From NCBI GenBank assembly GCA_037975125.1, contig JAJQOW010000014.1:22393914-22457913 (forward strand): a DNA stretch of 64,000 nt, written 5' to 3'. This DNA is from Latrodectus hesperus (Eukaryota; Arthropoda; Arachnida; Araneae; Theridiidae). Every line of letters begins with the position of its first letter. Within the stretch, counting starts at the first letter, position 1. A program made the position numbers and the translations under genes. The notes under the pieces were generated by a model. That model was not told the DNA's origin. It saw only the letters and a program-made list of their open reading frames with translations, and searched no databases. Below, one piece after another: positions 1 through 13,807 of the stretch.

Positions 1-1758
1 CATCGATCATTTTCCTCTCGTCATCTCCCAGATTAGAGGTAGTAGTGTAGGACAACATCTACCTACTTATGAGTACAGTCGGGCAGATTGGACGTTATTT
101 ACACTATTGGCAGTTATTGATAATGAAATGGTTGCGATTGATGATATTGATGATGCCGTATGTAAGATCACCGAAACAATTATTAATGCAGCCGATGCGT
201 CAATACCTAAGAGTTTCCCTATATCACACAGGCATTGCAAACTTTGGTGGAATGATGAATGTCAAAACACCTATAAGAAACAGAGGAAGTTATAGGGGTT
301 ATTCAGAAGATACTCCACAATGGAGAATCTTATCACTTTTAAGAGAGCAAAAGCATTAGCTCGCAGAGCTCATCGTCGAAGCAAGAAGGAATCCTGGTGT
401 CGCTATGTATCCTCAATAACAACTTCCACATCCAGTAAGTAGTTGTGAAGAAAGGTGAAAGCAGCCAATGGAGTTTATAGAGAATTTTCTATTCCCATTT
501 TAAAATCCAGAGCTGCTGTATACTCTTCTACTACAGATATTGCTAACGACGTTGGTGAAGCATTTGCTAACGTCTCAAGCTCGAACTTTTATAATCCTTT
601 GTTTTTGAGGACTAAGAGTTGTGCTGGGCGAGTACCAATTTGCTTCAACCATCGACAAATTTTACCGTACAACTGTGAATTTGTAATCTTTGAATTGAAG
701 AAAGCTTTACAGCAGGCCAATAACACCAGTCCAAGACCTGATGGAATCAGTTATGTCATGCTTCAACATTTAAGTCCAGACTCCCTGTTGAACTTACTTT
801 ACCTGTTCAATAGGATCTGGACTGAAAATGAATTTCCATCTTTCATCAAGAAGCAATAGTGATTCCTGTTTTAAAGACTGGTAAGGATCCTTCAGATCCT
901 TCAAGTTATCGACCAATTGCTCTGACGAGTTGCTTATGTAAGACCCTTGAATGTATGGTCAATGCTCGTCTCATTTATGTCTTAGAAACTAATTATTGTA
1001 TCGATAAAAATCAGAGTGGCTTTCGTAAAGGAAGATCCACTCTTGATAATATGAAACACTTGGAGACTCAAGTCCGCAACGCTTTTGTGAGGAGAAATCA
1101 TTTAGTTTCCATTTTCTTCGACATAGAAAAGGTTTATGACCATACATGGGGATATGGAATTCTCCGTACATTATATGATTTTGGCTTTCGAGGTAATCTT
1201 CCGATATTCCTTCAAAATTTCTTATGTTCCCGTGTTTTTAAAGTTAGTATTGGAATTATTTTTTCCAATACTTTTATTCAAGCCGAGGGTGTACCTCAAG
1301 GCTCTATTTTAAGTGTCACTATTTTTAGCCTTTTCATAAGTAACATTCTTCATCAAATATCATCTCCTGTGTATGGCACGCTTTATGTTGATGACCTGCA
1401 AATATCATGTGAGGGCTCTAACATGCGTTTAATTGAGAGACAACTACAAACAGCAATTAACAAACTCGCTGCATGGTGTGCTAAGAATGGCCACACATTG
1501 TCACCTAGCAAGAGTAATTGTGTCCATTTCTGCAGGAAGACTAGCCTGCATAATGATCCTACTATCTACATAAACAATACACCTATCCCTATTGTCAACG
1601 AGATAAAATTTCTTGGTATAATTTGTCACTGAAAGTTAAATTTTCTTCTGCATGTGCTTCATTTGCGGAAAAAGTGTGAACGATCACTTAATATCCTCAA
1701 GGTGCTTTCTAATACATCTTGGAGTGCTGATCGCACCTCACTACTTCGTGTCTACCAA
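1..1758 (+). pseudogene. LINE ORF2 remnant: endonuclease end and reverse transcriptase
   Basis: The frame is open from base 2 (I-D-H-F-P) to about 293, then shifts several times. A long RT stretch runs 455-859, shifts one frame at the TAG near 857, and continues to 1632. RT landmarks are readable: the SYRPIALTSCLCK segment near 905, palm motif A (FFDIEKVYD, near 1114), the G-V-P-Q-G-S motif near 1290, and the catalytic YVDD at 1384-1395. The FLGII segment after it marks the thumb. The stop at 1630-1632 and further breaks make it non-functional. Family assignment rests on these motifs plus the RNase H found beyond the piggyBac insertion. Confidence 0.85.
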
Positions 1759-1765
1759 TCATTAA

Positions 1766-4367
1766 CCCGTTGATGGTTATGAATGAGCTGAGCCCGCAAT
1801 CGAATCGTGCTTCATAATGCGCGCAAACGTGTTCCCCTTGGCAGCATGTCTTAGACCGAAAAGGTTAGAAACAAGTATTTCTCGCATAGTTAAATTTTCT
1901 CCCAATGCACGCTGATGAGCTGAGCTCATTTGCCAATATTATTCTGCATTGATAATGTTACAAACGAATCCTACTCGCGAATTTAGTTAGTTTTACTGTC
2001 TGCAAATGGCAGTACAGGTTCCATGAATTTCTTTTCATAATGATTGAGGATGTTTGTCTTTTTACCTTGTTCTTTTTATATGCATTTTGGCATGTTATTT
2101 TGGGTGTTTGTAAAGTAAAATGGCTCAAAAGTGAAATTTAAATGATACTGATTATGACGATGATTATGATTGTGATACAGAAAGCTTATCAAGTTTTGAG
2201 TCTGATGAAGACTTTGTTCATAGTATATCAAGCTCGAAAGACGATTCAAGCGATGAGGAAGATTTTTCGAGCACTGGTGTAAAATTAATTCAAGTTTTCC
2301 CGCTCCTAGCCGATTTAGTTTTACTGGTGATGTGGGAATAAAAGCTTGCGTGACAAATATTTGGATCCACTCGAGTACTTCGAGCTGTTTTTTACTGATG
2401 AGATTGTAAATCATTGTTACTGAAAACCAACATTTTTGCTGCTGAAAATTTAAATAAACTTAAGAGCAAAGAACATTCCCAAACTCATCATTGGAGTGAA
2501 ACTGATGCGAATGAATTGAGGGTATTTTTTGCAACATTAATTTTGCAAGGAATAATTACGAAACCAACTGTAAGAATGTATTAGTCAAAAAGAAAGTTAA
2601 TTGAAACTCCAAGTTTTTCTAATATCATGAGTTCGAGAAGCTTTGACCTTATTATGCAATTTCTTCATTTTGATAGGAATGAAAGCACTGATTCTTCTCA
2701 TCCTCAGCCAAAACTAAAAAAAAAAAAAATTGGACCGTTTTAAATTACTTACAGAAAAAATTTTCTGAAGTTTACACACCCGAGCAAGACATGTGTATTT
2801 ATGAAAGTCTATTGCTCTATAAAGGGAGACTTTCTTGGACCCAATACTTACCACTTAATAGGGCCAGATTCGGTATCAAAATGTTTATGTTATGTGAGTC
2901 TCATAGTGGATATGTATGATCTATTATAATTTATATCGGTAAAGGCACAGATGTATCGGAAGAAAATAAAGAATGTTCATTTTCTACTTGGGTAGTTTTG
3001 ACATTATCTAAGCTGCTATTAAACAAAGAATACTGCCTTACTTTAGATAATTACTACAACTCTCCCGAATTAGGGGAAATGTTATTGAAAGCTAAAACTG
3101 ATTTTTTTGGAACATTAAGACCTAACAGAAAAGATCTGCCAAAGGAACTAAAAACAGAAAAGCTTAAAAAGGGAAATTTCTTCTTTTTAGAGTTGGGTTT
3201 GTATGTCATTGGGCACAAAGGGAAACTTACTTGCCTATCAAAGAAGTAAGATGATGATCATGCGATGGAGAGGTAAAAAGTATGGTCATTTTATAAGCTC
3301 AATTCATAATCCTGAAATCATAAAAGTCCCAAATAAATTGAAAAATGGGGAAATAGAGAAGCCTAAGATTGTTTTAGATTACAATAATACTATGGGTGGT
3401 GTAGATCGCATGGATCAGTGAATTGGATACTATGACGTAACTCAATTTCATCAAAGAGAGTAAAACTTTAAAGAGAGTAAAACTTTTCAAAGCGAGTAAA
3501 ACTTTAATTATTAATTAGAATAAATTAATAAATTCTTTGAACCATAATTACACATAACCTGACACAGAAAAATGGCTTTTACTTTTATGGGTTGAAAACA
3601 GGAAATATTATAAGAAAATCTTTAGTTATTTATTGGACATAACAATTTTTAATGCTTTCTAGCTGTGGAAAAAAAGGAATAAAAAATCAAATTTTGAATT
3701 CAGAATTGAACTAGCTGAAAGAATTGTTGAAAAATATCACACTCACAGACATTTGAAATCATAACCTTCTGAAACAGTTTTGAATATTTTACGTTTGCTC
3801 GCCACTTCCCTGATTATATTCCACTTACTGAAAAAATGAAGGAACCTACTAGAAGATGTGTGGTATGTTGCAGCAAAAATGATTCCATTGGAAAAAGAAT
3901 TCGCCGTGAAACATGTACTTATTGCAAAGACTGTAATGCACCATTATGTGTAATTCCATGTTTTAAAGTATATCACACCCAAAAAGATTTTTAGGTAATT
4001 ACTGTAATTAAATGCTTCATAAAGTTTTACATTAGTTGTATTTATTTAGACTTTTCAATTTAATATTTGTCTTATATTTATAATTAATGATTATTATTTA
4101 TATAATTGGTTATAATCAGTTATAATTTACTATTTATTATCATTTATTAATTATTTTAAAGTACTTAAAAGTGTTATTTATGTATTAAAAGTACTTTAAA
4201 AATTTTTTAAAATGTGCGAGGTGAGCTATCTATTGCATCACCAGAGAAGGGTGATATTTACGGAAGAACGGCGGAGGAAAACAGCTGCAAATTTCAACTG
4301 CTGTTAACTCACAATGCAGCACAAATTAAGTAAGCGAAAACTGCTCTTTTCCCTAACTGTCAAAGGG
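1766..4367 (+). mobile_element. piggyBac DNA transposon inserted in the LINE
   Basis: A 2.6-kb element is bounded by duplicated TTAA sites at 1762-1765 and 4368-4371, the hallmark target of piggyBac. The inner ends are inverted: CCCGTTGATGGTTA on the left matches CCCTTTGACAGTTA read inward from the right. Between them lies a decayed piggyBac transposase on the same strand. Subterminal GAGCTGAGC-type motifs occur near 1788 and 1919. The insertion interrupts the RT thumb of the host LINE, so it is younger than that copy. Terminal mismatches and a broken transposase indicate that it is no longer autonomous. Confidence 0.88.
2120..3994 (+). pseudogene. piggyBac transposase remnant (DDE_Tnp_1_7 type)
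   Basis: Coding remnants in order: an acidic N-terminus rich in D, E and S (about 2140-2270); a PLEYFELFFTDEI segment near 2375 typical of piggyBac; a core segment RLSWTQYLPLNRARFGIKMF near 2828; LTLDNYYNSPEL near 3037; and NNTMGGVDRMDQ near 3385. The C-terminus (about 3843-3994) is cysteine-rich (CVVC...CTYC..C..PLC...CF..YH) and matches the piggyBac zinc-binding tail, ending at TAG 3992-3994. Stops and frameshifts interrupt the frame at several points. Where the first catalytic Asp is expected (C-x-D-E-S) the sequence reads I-Y-E-S at 2797-2808, so that residue is lost. The later Asp residues are still present. Confidence 0.88.
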
Positions 4368-4371
4368 TTAA

Positions 4372-5465
4372 TTTAATCTCATATTGACTATGAGTGTGTT
4401 ATGTATGGATCTGCTAGATATTCTGTTCTACGCAGACTGGATAGAATACATCACTCTGTTTTGAGAATATGTTCATGTGCATTCTGTGCATCACCCGTCC
4501 AGAGTCTATATGCTATCAGCCAACAACTGCCTTTAGACCTGAGACGAATGCAGCTGTCTCTCAATTATTATGCAAAAATCATGTCTGACCCTCATCATCC
4601 ATTACATTCCATGACCACTACATTTGCTCTAATGAACCTGTATGATGCTCGTTCATATATCATTCCACCTTTTCTCACATGAACAAAAATTCGTTCATTA
4701 TTATCTGACCTTTGTGATGTCTGTTACGACAAAACAGACTATTTATCTCATCCACCTTGGTATGATCCACAGATTAAAATCATTAATCCTTTTGTTCATT
4801 ATAGAAAATCAGACACAACAACTACTGTTTTCCAGCAGCTATATGCCTCACATCGCTGTCAGTAGGCCATGTACACACCAGTTTTCACAGATGGATCAAA
4901 ATCTGCTGGACATGTTGATTCTGCTGTAGTCCTGTTCCATCTTCTCTGCTGAAGCAAAAACCATTTACCAAGCTCTTGAGGAGATGAATTTAAGTGATAC
5001 TTTCAACTATTGTGTGTACACTGACAGTTTGAGTGTGTTGGAAGCTTTGCAGAACTGAGTAGTTTTTTCTGCCATCCTGTTATGTCTAGAATTTTCCTAG
5101 CATTAGATTTCCTTGCTGTTAAGGTATATGACATTATTTTCTGCTGGATCGCAAGTCATGTAGGTCTCGATGGAAATGTGAGTTTTGATGCAGCTGCTAA
5201 ATCTGCTTCTGGCCCATCTCTTCCATCCATTCCTTTGTTGGATGTGAGAAGGTGTGTGAAAAAATTTATTCAAGATCTTCGGCAGGAGTTGTGAAACATG
5301 CAGGTCTCTAATAAATTGCATGCCATATTTCCATACATCACCACATTAACAGTTTTACCCATACGAAGCGCTGATGTTCGTTTGACTCGCCTTCGTATCG
5401 GACACACACGTTTCACACACAAACATTTGTTCTTAAACGAATTAAATCCATGATGTGAAATGTGT
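4372..5465 (+). pseudogene. LINE ORF2 remnant: RT thumb, RNase H and C-terminus
   Basis: This is the continuation of the LINE beyond the piggyBac. The thumb segment begins SHIDYECVMYGSARYS near 4380 and is followed by SPVQSLYA near 4496. RNase H is recognisable from FTDGSKSAGH (about 4883), a Y-T-D-S-L-S segment near 5019 and a W-I-A-S-H-V segment near 5147. The C-terminal LTRLRIGHTRF segment lies near 5383. Several stops and frameshifts break the frame (for example after 4681 and after 5291). RNase H within the ORF favours the I group over Jockey. Confidence 0.82.
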
Positions 5466-5480
5466 AATAAACCATATATA

Positions 5481-6132
5481 TCATATTTTAGTTTCATATC
5501 ATGATTTTAACCATTTACATTTTTTTAAAACATATCTTAACATTATTTGATTTACTAGGGGAACCTCCAAATATAAATCTATTCGCCTTTTTGAGAGCAA
5601 TAAGTTTTCTCCATTTTATTTAAGTTTTAGATATATTTTAAATAAATATTTTAATAAAAAATTTTATATATTTAAAATCTGAATTTTATAAACACTATTT
5701 ATATACATTTTTTTTGTATTTTAATATGATTTTAATGTTGCTTGGGTTTTTCTTATTTAATTTTTAAAAAAATTAAAAAATAGTCAAAAATTGGCACAGT
5801 TTGTCCTTTTTTGGACCTTGTGCCAGAAAACTCAATCAACCACCAAGTCATTCAATCATAATGGCTCGTTGAATAATTTTTATATGTATCATTGTAGTAA
5901 AAATATAACTTCTAGAAACTTTAAATAAATAATCAAAGTAATATAATCTTGGCTTTTGCAAAAAATAAAGTTATATTAATGTTTTTTATAAGTGTTTATA
6001 GAAAACCTGACAGGAAAGCTAATTTTTTAATGCTAAAGGATTAAAAATGAATTACATTACATAAATCATTGTTAAATAGTCAAATATGATTTTATCAAGT
6101 TTTAAATCAAAAGCTTAGTTAATTTTTGATAG
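5481..6132. other. PEPD intron sequence, nothing recognised
   Basis: This is A+T-rich sequence between the LINE remnant and the first visible PEPD exon. It ends in the acceptor AG at 6131-6132. I searched it for the preceding prolidase exon (the segment before V-M-R-M-I-Q-P-G) and did not find it, so that exon probably lies before the window. Confidence 0.5.
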
Positions 6133-9100
6133 GTGATGCGCATGATCCAACCTGGCCTGAAAGAATATCAACTAGAAAGGTAATTTATAAATCATTTTCA
6201 ATACATGTGTATCTTAAAAATATTTTATAATTGAAAAAAGTTACATTATTTAGATAATTAAAAAATGTATTTTGGATTTCATTTCCAGAATCAAATATAA
6301 ACAGTCCAGTCATGTTAATGTGATCACCTAGTATTTTCTACCTCAACATTAAATCGCCAATTTCAGAAGGTAGGTGGCAGCACATTTTAGTTGAGTATGT
6401 ATAAAGGCTGTGTGAAGGCTTTGAAAAACATTGCAATCGCTGGCATAATGCAGAAACAGAGCAATTTATCTGATGTCCAAAAGGGTGTGATCATTGGCTT
6501 TCAGGCCAAGGGAGGAAGCATTTCCAAAATGGGTTAGCTGGGGAACTGCTTGTGTGCTGCTGTGGTAAAAATATACTAAATATAGAAAATGAAACTGTCT
6601 TAAATCAGCGATGTGGCAAATGAGATGCGCCTCTGGTCATAGATGACAGGGGTGTACGATGGCTGCAAAGATGCATTCAGGCTAACAGTTGTGCAACCAT
6701 TGAGCAACTGAGTACCCAGATGTGAATCAGGAGTCTACCAACAGTGCCTTCCAAACTACTGTTCTTTGAACATTGCTGCATCTGGGCTTTCAAAGCAAAT
6801 GCCTGGTTCATTCACATATGCTGACTGCTGTTTATCAGCAATGGAGGCTGTAGTTTGCACACAAATACCACAACTGGACATCTATTGAGTTGTGACAAGT
6901 TGCATTTTCCAATAAATCACATTTTATGTTCATTTAGACAGATAAAAGTTGGCATATACCATAGGAAACCTCTAAAAGCAAACAGCCATCAACCATTTCC
7001 AGAATAGCCCATTCTGTAGGTGGGAGCATTATGGTCTGGAGAATGTTTTCCTAGTATTCATTGAGTTCACTCATCATTGTGAAAGGTACAATGGATCGAT
7101 ATAAGTACAAATTTCTCCTTGCAGGCCATGTCCACCCTTATGTGGGCATTGTTTTCCTCATGATAATGGTATCTACCAGCAGAACAATGGGAGGTTTCAT
7201 ATAGCTAACTACTGCCTTGAAGTCACCATGGCTCAAGATCCCAGTAAATACCTTCAGAAACCTAATTGACTCTCTTCCTGTATGTCTCGCAACAATCCGC
7301 TCTGCAAAAGGTGGTTATTCCGGCTCTTAACATGTGGTCACATTAATGTGACTAGACTGTATAATCAAGTTGTCACAATTTATTTTTTCAGATTAATTCT
7401 TTTACTTCAGTTATTATTGTCATGCTTCAAATTAAATTTTGATCTTTTAGTTCAGAATAATAATAAAAAAATTAATTTGTAAAATTACAAAATGAAAAAT
7501 AATATAAATAATCATGTTAAAATAGGAAAAAGATATATATCTACCTTTTAAGTCTCTATAAAATCTAAGGAATTAATTTATTTATTTTCTCACACAATAC
7601 TTAACTGGTTATCCATTTCTTGATCAATCTTACGACTTCTTATATTATTTCCTCCAATATGTAATCACTTATGTTTTGCTTATTTCAAAAGATAAATATC
7701 TTGACCCTTGATAATTTTATAATGCTCAATTTCAGCTATTCATTGACTTAGATTTCATTATGTTTATTATATTTATATGCTTTCATTTTTATACTTATAA
7801 TATTAAAACTAAAATCAGATACCCATAATTTAAAATTAGCATATTAAATAATATAGTCACTAAATTTTATTTATAATTAAAATATTTTAATCAAATATAT
7901 AATTTAAAAAATATTTCCACTAATTTATATTTTCTGATGTTAAATTGAATTTTGAATTATAATTGCGAGTTGGGCTATATTTTATTGTCATCAAAATCCC
8001 TTTTTGTGAATTAGTATGCAAATTTGAATTTTGTTTTTTATAATTTATATTATCAGTATTTTTGCAAAATATGTAAGCACTATTCTACTTTGAAAATTTA
8101 TATTTTGAAGTGTATTAATGTGAATATATATGCTTAATTCTTATTAATAATAATTGTGTTTCATTAATTGCTAAAACCATAATTAATTTCTTTATATAAT
8201 GTATGACTGAAATAAAGCCTTGATAAATATGCACTATTTTAATATTGTCTCATTATAAATTGTGTTTCTAGAATTTTCAATACTTTCATAATTTTATTTT
8301 ATTTCTTATACATCATCTTTTTTGTAGCCTTTTCCAGCACTACTGCTATTTCATGGGTGGAGCTCGAAATGTTTCTTATACTTGCATATGTGGGAGGTAT
8401 AGCATTTTTTAAAGATAGAGCTAGCATTAAATATTTTGTTTACAAACTATGTAATTAGGCTATAATATAGAAATTGTACCGTGGAACAATATTTGACTTG
8501 AAAGGTATACAAAAGATTAAAATTATGTTACAATATTTATATGTATCTGAGGATAAGATATTATGCTAAATATTTTTTAAAATATTATCATGATGTATAC
8601 TTTTTAGTTTGTGGTTGCAAATAAATAATTAAGTATAAAATCACAGTTATTTTTCTGTGCGATGATATGAATTTTAAGTTGTGTGACTGTAATTCCCATT
8701 TTAAGTGTTTAATACCCATTTTAAAAGTAATAGATAATTGCATTAATATATAAATTATTAAATGATTGAAATGCTATTTTTAAATTTAATATGTTTTTTT
8801 ATTTACTTAGTTTTTTATAGTTTATCAATGTGGATTGTAAATACAATTTCAATAACTAATTTGCATTTAACCACATTACAAGATGTAAACTTTTCTTCAA
8901 AAATATGTCCTAGGGACCGGAATATGAAAATTATTATTTAAAGAATATAATTTTTTATTACAACCAGTTTTGAGTAATTATGTAAATATGCAAAGAAATT
9001 AATAATTAAAATATATCAATTCAGTATCAATAATAATTGAGCTATCCTGGAAAACTCTTTCTCATTTACTGCATTAAAGCGAGGAACAAAACTTCTGTTT

Positions 9101-12100
9101 AAGATAGTATAATTCTTATTTTCTTAGATTTTAGGTCTCAATTTAATTTTTGTTAATTCCACATTCTGTCTTACATATTTTGGTAAATAAATTCCTAATC
9201 TTCAAATAAATGGTATGATTATACAGGGGAGATTTGTATTCTTTGAGATTATGTGATATGTTAATCTTCATTATTCACAAAACAAGAATTTTAACAAGTA
9301 TTTTAGCAATTAAAATGTATAGTTTACAATCATTAATTGGTCTTCTTATTGTTACCAGTTAAATTTATTATATTTTTCACACCACATAGCATACAATCAA
9401 AAAACTAAAAATTGTTATAAGGTATTTTAGAAAATCTTTTGTAGAATGTCATCTTCCAAATATTATAGATCATATTTACATATTACAAAGGAGAAAACTT
9501 GGAAAATTCCAAGACCCCACCCCAACAGATATACGCATAGAAAAGCAATATGCATTGACTGTTGCTTAAAAGTGGTTTAGGTAAAAACCCAGGACTTTTT
9601 TTTCTAAAGTACATTGTTCTATCACTGGGGACTTAATGAGCTGCAAGTAGGAGATTTCTATTTATTTCCAGAAATTTAAATTTAAGAAGTTTACTTACTC
9701 TAAATATTAAATAGGTCATTTTGATGTCGCAAGAGTTAGTTCCACAGCTAAAATTGCTGGAAAAATTCTTATAAATATCACTATAACTTTCATTTTGCTT
9801 TGCAAAAAGATTCCATAGATGGTGTGCTATATTCATGTATTTCAGTGAAGCAATACCAGTTATACTGTGATTTCATATTTCAAATTTAATGTCTGAAATA
9901 TTTATGAAAAATGATTCTTTGATTTTACAATTATTCTTAAAAGTTAGAGTTATTTTACTATTTTCATTTGAATGTAAATTTTAAAATTTTTATCTATCTA
10001 AATTTTGTTATATGTGACTAATTTGCTAAATTGCTATTTAATAGCTATAAAATGCATTTAATATTTTCTGCATATTTTTCTGACAGAAGTTATTAAGTCA
10101 ATTTCAGTAAATGATTTTTCACTAAATGTTGTTATGATTACTTTCATTTATCAAGTTAATTTAAATAAATGTTCAGAAATAAATATAAGCAAATCTAAAT
10201 GAAAGCTTTTGCAAATTTTTTCTTTTTAATTATCTATTATTAGAAAATTATTTTGTGAAATTTCATTTTTATTCAGATTAAAATTTTACAAAAATAACAA
10301 AACATTCAATGCTTACTTGTCTAGGCTAACCTGATGTTTCATAAAATTGGTATTTTTGAAAATATTTTGTTTAACTGCATATTTATATATTTGTAAATAA
10401 AACATTTTTGTGATAATCTATTTTTTACATTCATTTTTAATAATTAGAAAGTAGGAATGATTTATTTAAATACCATATTTTCCTTTATATTATCCGCCAT
10501 CCCCTTTTTTGAGCTAAAGGGAAAAAAAGCGTCCCATAATGTGCTGCGGTGTATAGTCTTCAGCAATTTTTGCAAAAAATAGTTGAAATTTTATATTACT
10601 GATAATTTGGTATCAGATAAAATAAAAATATATATTATGATTAAAAATATAATAAATTCTTCAGAAAAAATTTTTACAATGATAAAGATCTGTTTGAATC
10701 CACCTCAACGCAAAGTGCGATTAACTGAGATGAAAGCTTGACATCGATAAATATCCGAGAAGATTTTAATAAAACTTATCGATTTTTAGATTTTAATAAC
10801 TTTTGAAACAAGGTTAGACATATTTTGAAGATAAAATATATTTATTTCGTTAATAGTTAAATGAAAGAAATGGATTATATTTTCAAACTGCGCATGGAAT
10901 AAATTTTTTCTTTTATACTGCACCTGCTTTGTTTTTCACCTTACATTGCACATTTGCCGACATTATTTTCATTTGCCTTCCCTGTAGCTTTCAGTTTCAA
11001 ATTTGCTCTGTAACTTAATTTTCTCTTCACTATGACGACATACGAATTTGAAGGTTTTCAGAGCGAAACAGTTCTGGTCAAGACAGAATGTGAAATGAAG
11101 TTAATGAATTGCAACTTGAATATAGTTCAGAGGAACTGAATTCGTTCTTGAACTTAATTGGACAATGCTGATAATTAAAATAAGTCAACAGAGTCGCCAT
11201 CTGTTATTTATTTTAAAAACATAAAAGTCATTTCTTTCAAAACTTTACTGTTAGTTTTTCTGATGAAAAATATTTTTTATTAGATTAATACATAACCCGT
11301 GGATTATATACAGGAAAATACAATAAATAAAATATTTATTAATTATTAAAATATTTTATTCAAATTTTAAACAATTTTCATTGTTATTGAATTGATTGCA
11401 ATTAAATAGACAGCTGTGAAGAGGATTTATTTATTTTCTGTTTTATTTATTTCCTGATTTTGCTGAACCTATATAAAGCATTTATTTTTAAGGTTTATTA
11501 AATTAAAAAATATAAATAATATTATAGTAGTATAGTATCAATAAAGTATATACCATCGTGTATTACCAATACCCTGTATGTACAAAAACTGATACATCAG
11601 TTAAGAGTTCTGAGGTAATAGTTACCATCTACATTTCGATGATTTGATTTTATATTTGTGTTAAGTGAACATTATTTTTCTGTGTCTCTGAAAGGGACTA
11701 TTTAATAGATTTTAGAAAAAACAATATAAAAATCAGTATTGTATTTTTTCTGTGTATAATCAATCCACAGCAGCGTAATATACACAAGACATTTTTTTTA
11801 GTGAAAGAAAGTAGCGTCATATAATCCCAGACAGATTTTTCAGTGAATAGTCGAAAACATCTGCTGATAGTGTGGTGTCACATAAAGTAAAAAATACATA
11901 ATATTAATAAAAATATAATAAATTGTATAAAAAAACTCATTTTGAAAAATTTCAGATTGGCTCCTATTTAGATCCACCTTATTGCAAAGTATAATAAACT
12001 GAGGTAAAAGCAGCAAATTGATGAAGAGTGATAAATCCTAAAAGATTCTAATAAAACTTACAGATTTTTAGCGTTCTATAATGTTTAAAACGAAATTAGA

Positions 12101-13724
12101 TATTTTAAAAATAAAATATATTTACTTTAATAATTAAAGGTAAAAATGGGTTATTTTCTATCTACTCATTAGATACGTTTTTTTGTGATTAGTTTTTCAC
12201 CTTATATCAACATGTTTGTGGCTGTTTTTTATTTGCCATCTCTATATCTTTTAGTTTAAAATCTAATTGTGTAAAGTATATACTTTTGCTTCCATATGAT
12301 AATATTTTCAGAATGAAACAGCTCAGGTCAAGACAAAATGCAAAATGACAATAGTCTGTCGCAACTATAATATCTTTCATGGAAACTACATTCGTTCTTG
12401 AACGTTAATTGAAAAAAAAACTGATTACAGCTGTAATAAGTCAGCCAAATGGAGAATATTTTTTAGCAAATTATCTGAGTTCACATATTTTATGTGCAAT
12501 AAAATTTGAAACTTTTTTAACAAATAATCTGCGAATTATATACAGAGAAATAAGATAAATAAATAAATTTATTAATAATAATATACAATTGCATTTAGAT
12601 TTTTCTCAACCATTCTTCAAAAAAACTTTTTTTTTTGGCTTGAAATGAATTTGTTTATATTATGACCATATGAGATAAATGTATGATGTAATGTAGATTT
12701 GTATTTATTAATTTTTTTCAAGAATTTAAAAAAAATATTTAATATTGATTGTTAACATAAATATTTATTTTATTCAAAATAAGTTGATATAATTAAAAAC
12801 AATAAGTTTAAATCAACATTTTGGAATTTTTCTTTATTTTAGATTGTAAATTGAATTGCTTTGAAAAATTTATTTAATGTTTAAAACTGATGACTTTAAT
12901 TAGATAATTAACATGTCATGTTCATGATATTTAATTCATTTTTTATATCCCTTGCAGTGGTACAAATGGTGCTACTTTACATTATGGGCATGCAGGAGCA
13001 CCTAATGATAAGACTGTTGAAGATGGGGACATGTGGTATGTAACCTTTATCTATTATACTGTTGCATCTTTGGTACAATTCAAAAGCTTCTAAATGTAAT
13101 GCTTTGAAAGTTATTTTTCTAAATGAATATGAATCGGTAAACTCATTGTGAGTTATCTGCAATCTTAATTATTATTTATTTATTTATTATTTTTTTGTAT
13201 TTTCTCATTTTACTCAGTTATTATATTAAAAAGAAACTATACAGTGATAGTGTGAGTTGTAAAACTAATAAATAATTTTGTCATGGTGAAAGATTTTGTT
13301 AAAAGTGGGAAATATCTTAGTAATGTCTTCTTATGATTTAACCCTTTAACCGGCTATCCCGAGTACACTCGGGCAAAAATTTCTGTGCGTTTTCCGGCTA
13401 TCCCGAGCCCCTTGGTAGGGGCAACTGGCTTCACTGCAGTGCTTTAAATTCAACCCCCGAATTGATGAATTGCCGTGAAATCGTAGCTGGGGAACTTACT
13501 GAACGGTCATGGTTGATTTAACTAATGTGAGTGGAAATCGAAAGTATTTCAAGAAAGCAACAGTTTTACTTTTCTATAATTATTCAAATTTAGATTTTCA
13601 TAGTTGAAAACTCTCTAATTATTGCGATTTATAAAAAATATATATAATACTAATTTTCATTACATTTTTTATCAAGTTTTTAAATAAATAATATTATTCA
13701 GTTTCTTTGTATAATACATATTAT

Positions 13725-13807
<83 letters not shown>

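Larger units (their letters stand above)
1..5480 (+). mobile_element. I-type non-LTR retrotransposon (LINE), decayed, split by a piggyBac insertion
   Basis: The window opens inside the endonuclease C-terminus (an I-D-H-F-P segment, the SDH motif position). A reverse transcriptase follows, then an RNase H domain and a C-terminal segment reading LTRLRIGHTRFTH. The order EN-RT-RNase H is typical of I-group LINEs. The copy is broken by stops and frameshifts and is dead. A piggyBac element occupies 1766-4367; reading across the junction with one TTAA copy removed restores a continuous RT-thumb reading frame apart from one stop codon. Both sit in the intron before the first visible PEPD exon. The 3' end is approximate because no poly-A tail or target-site duplication was recognised. 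The 5' end lies outside the window. Confidence 0.85.
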
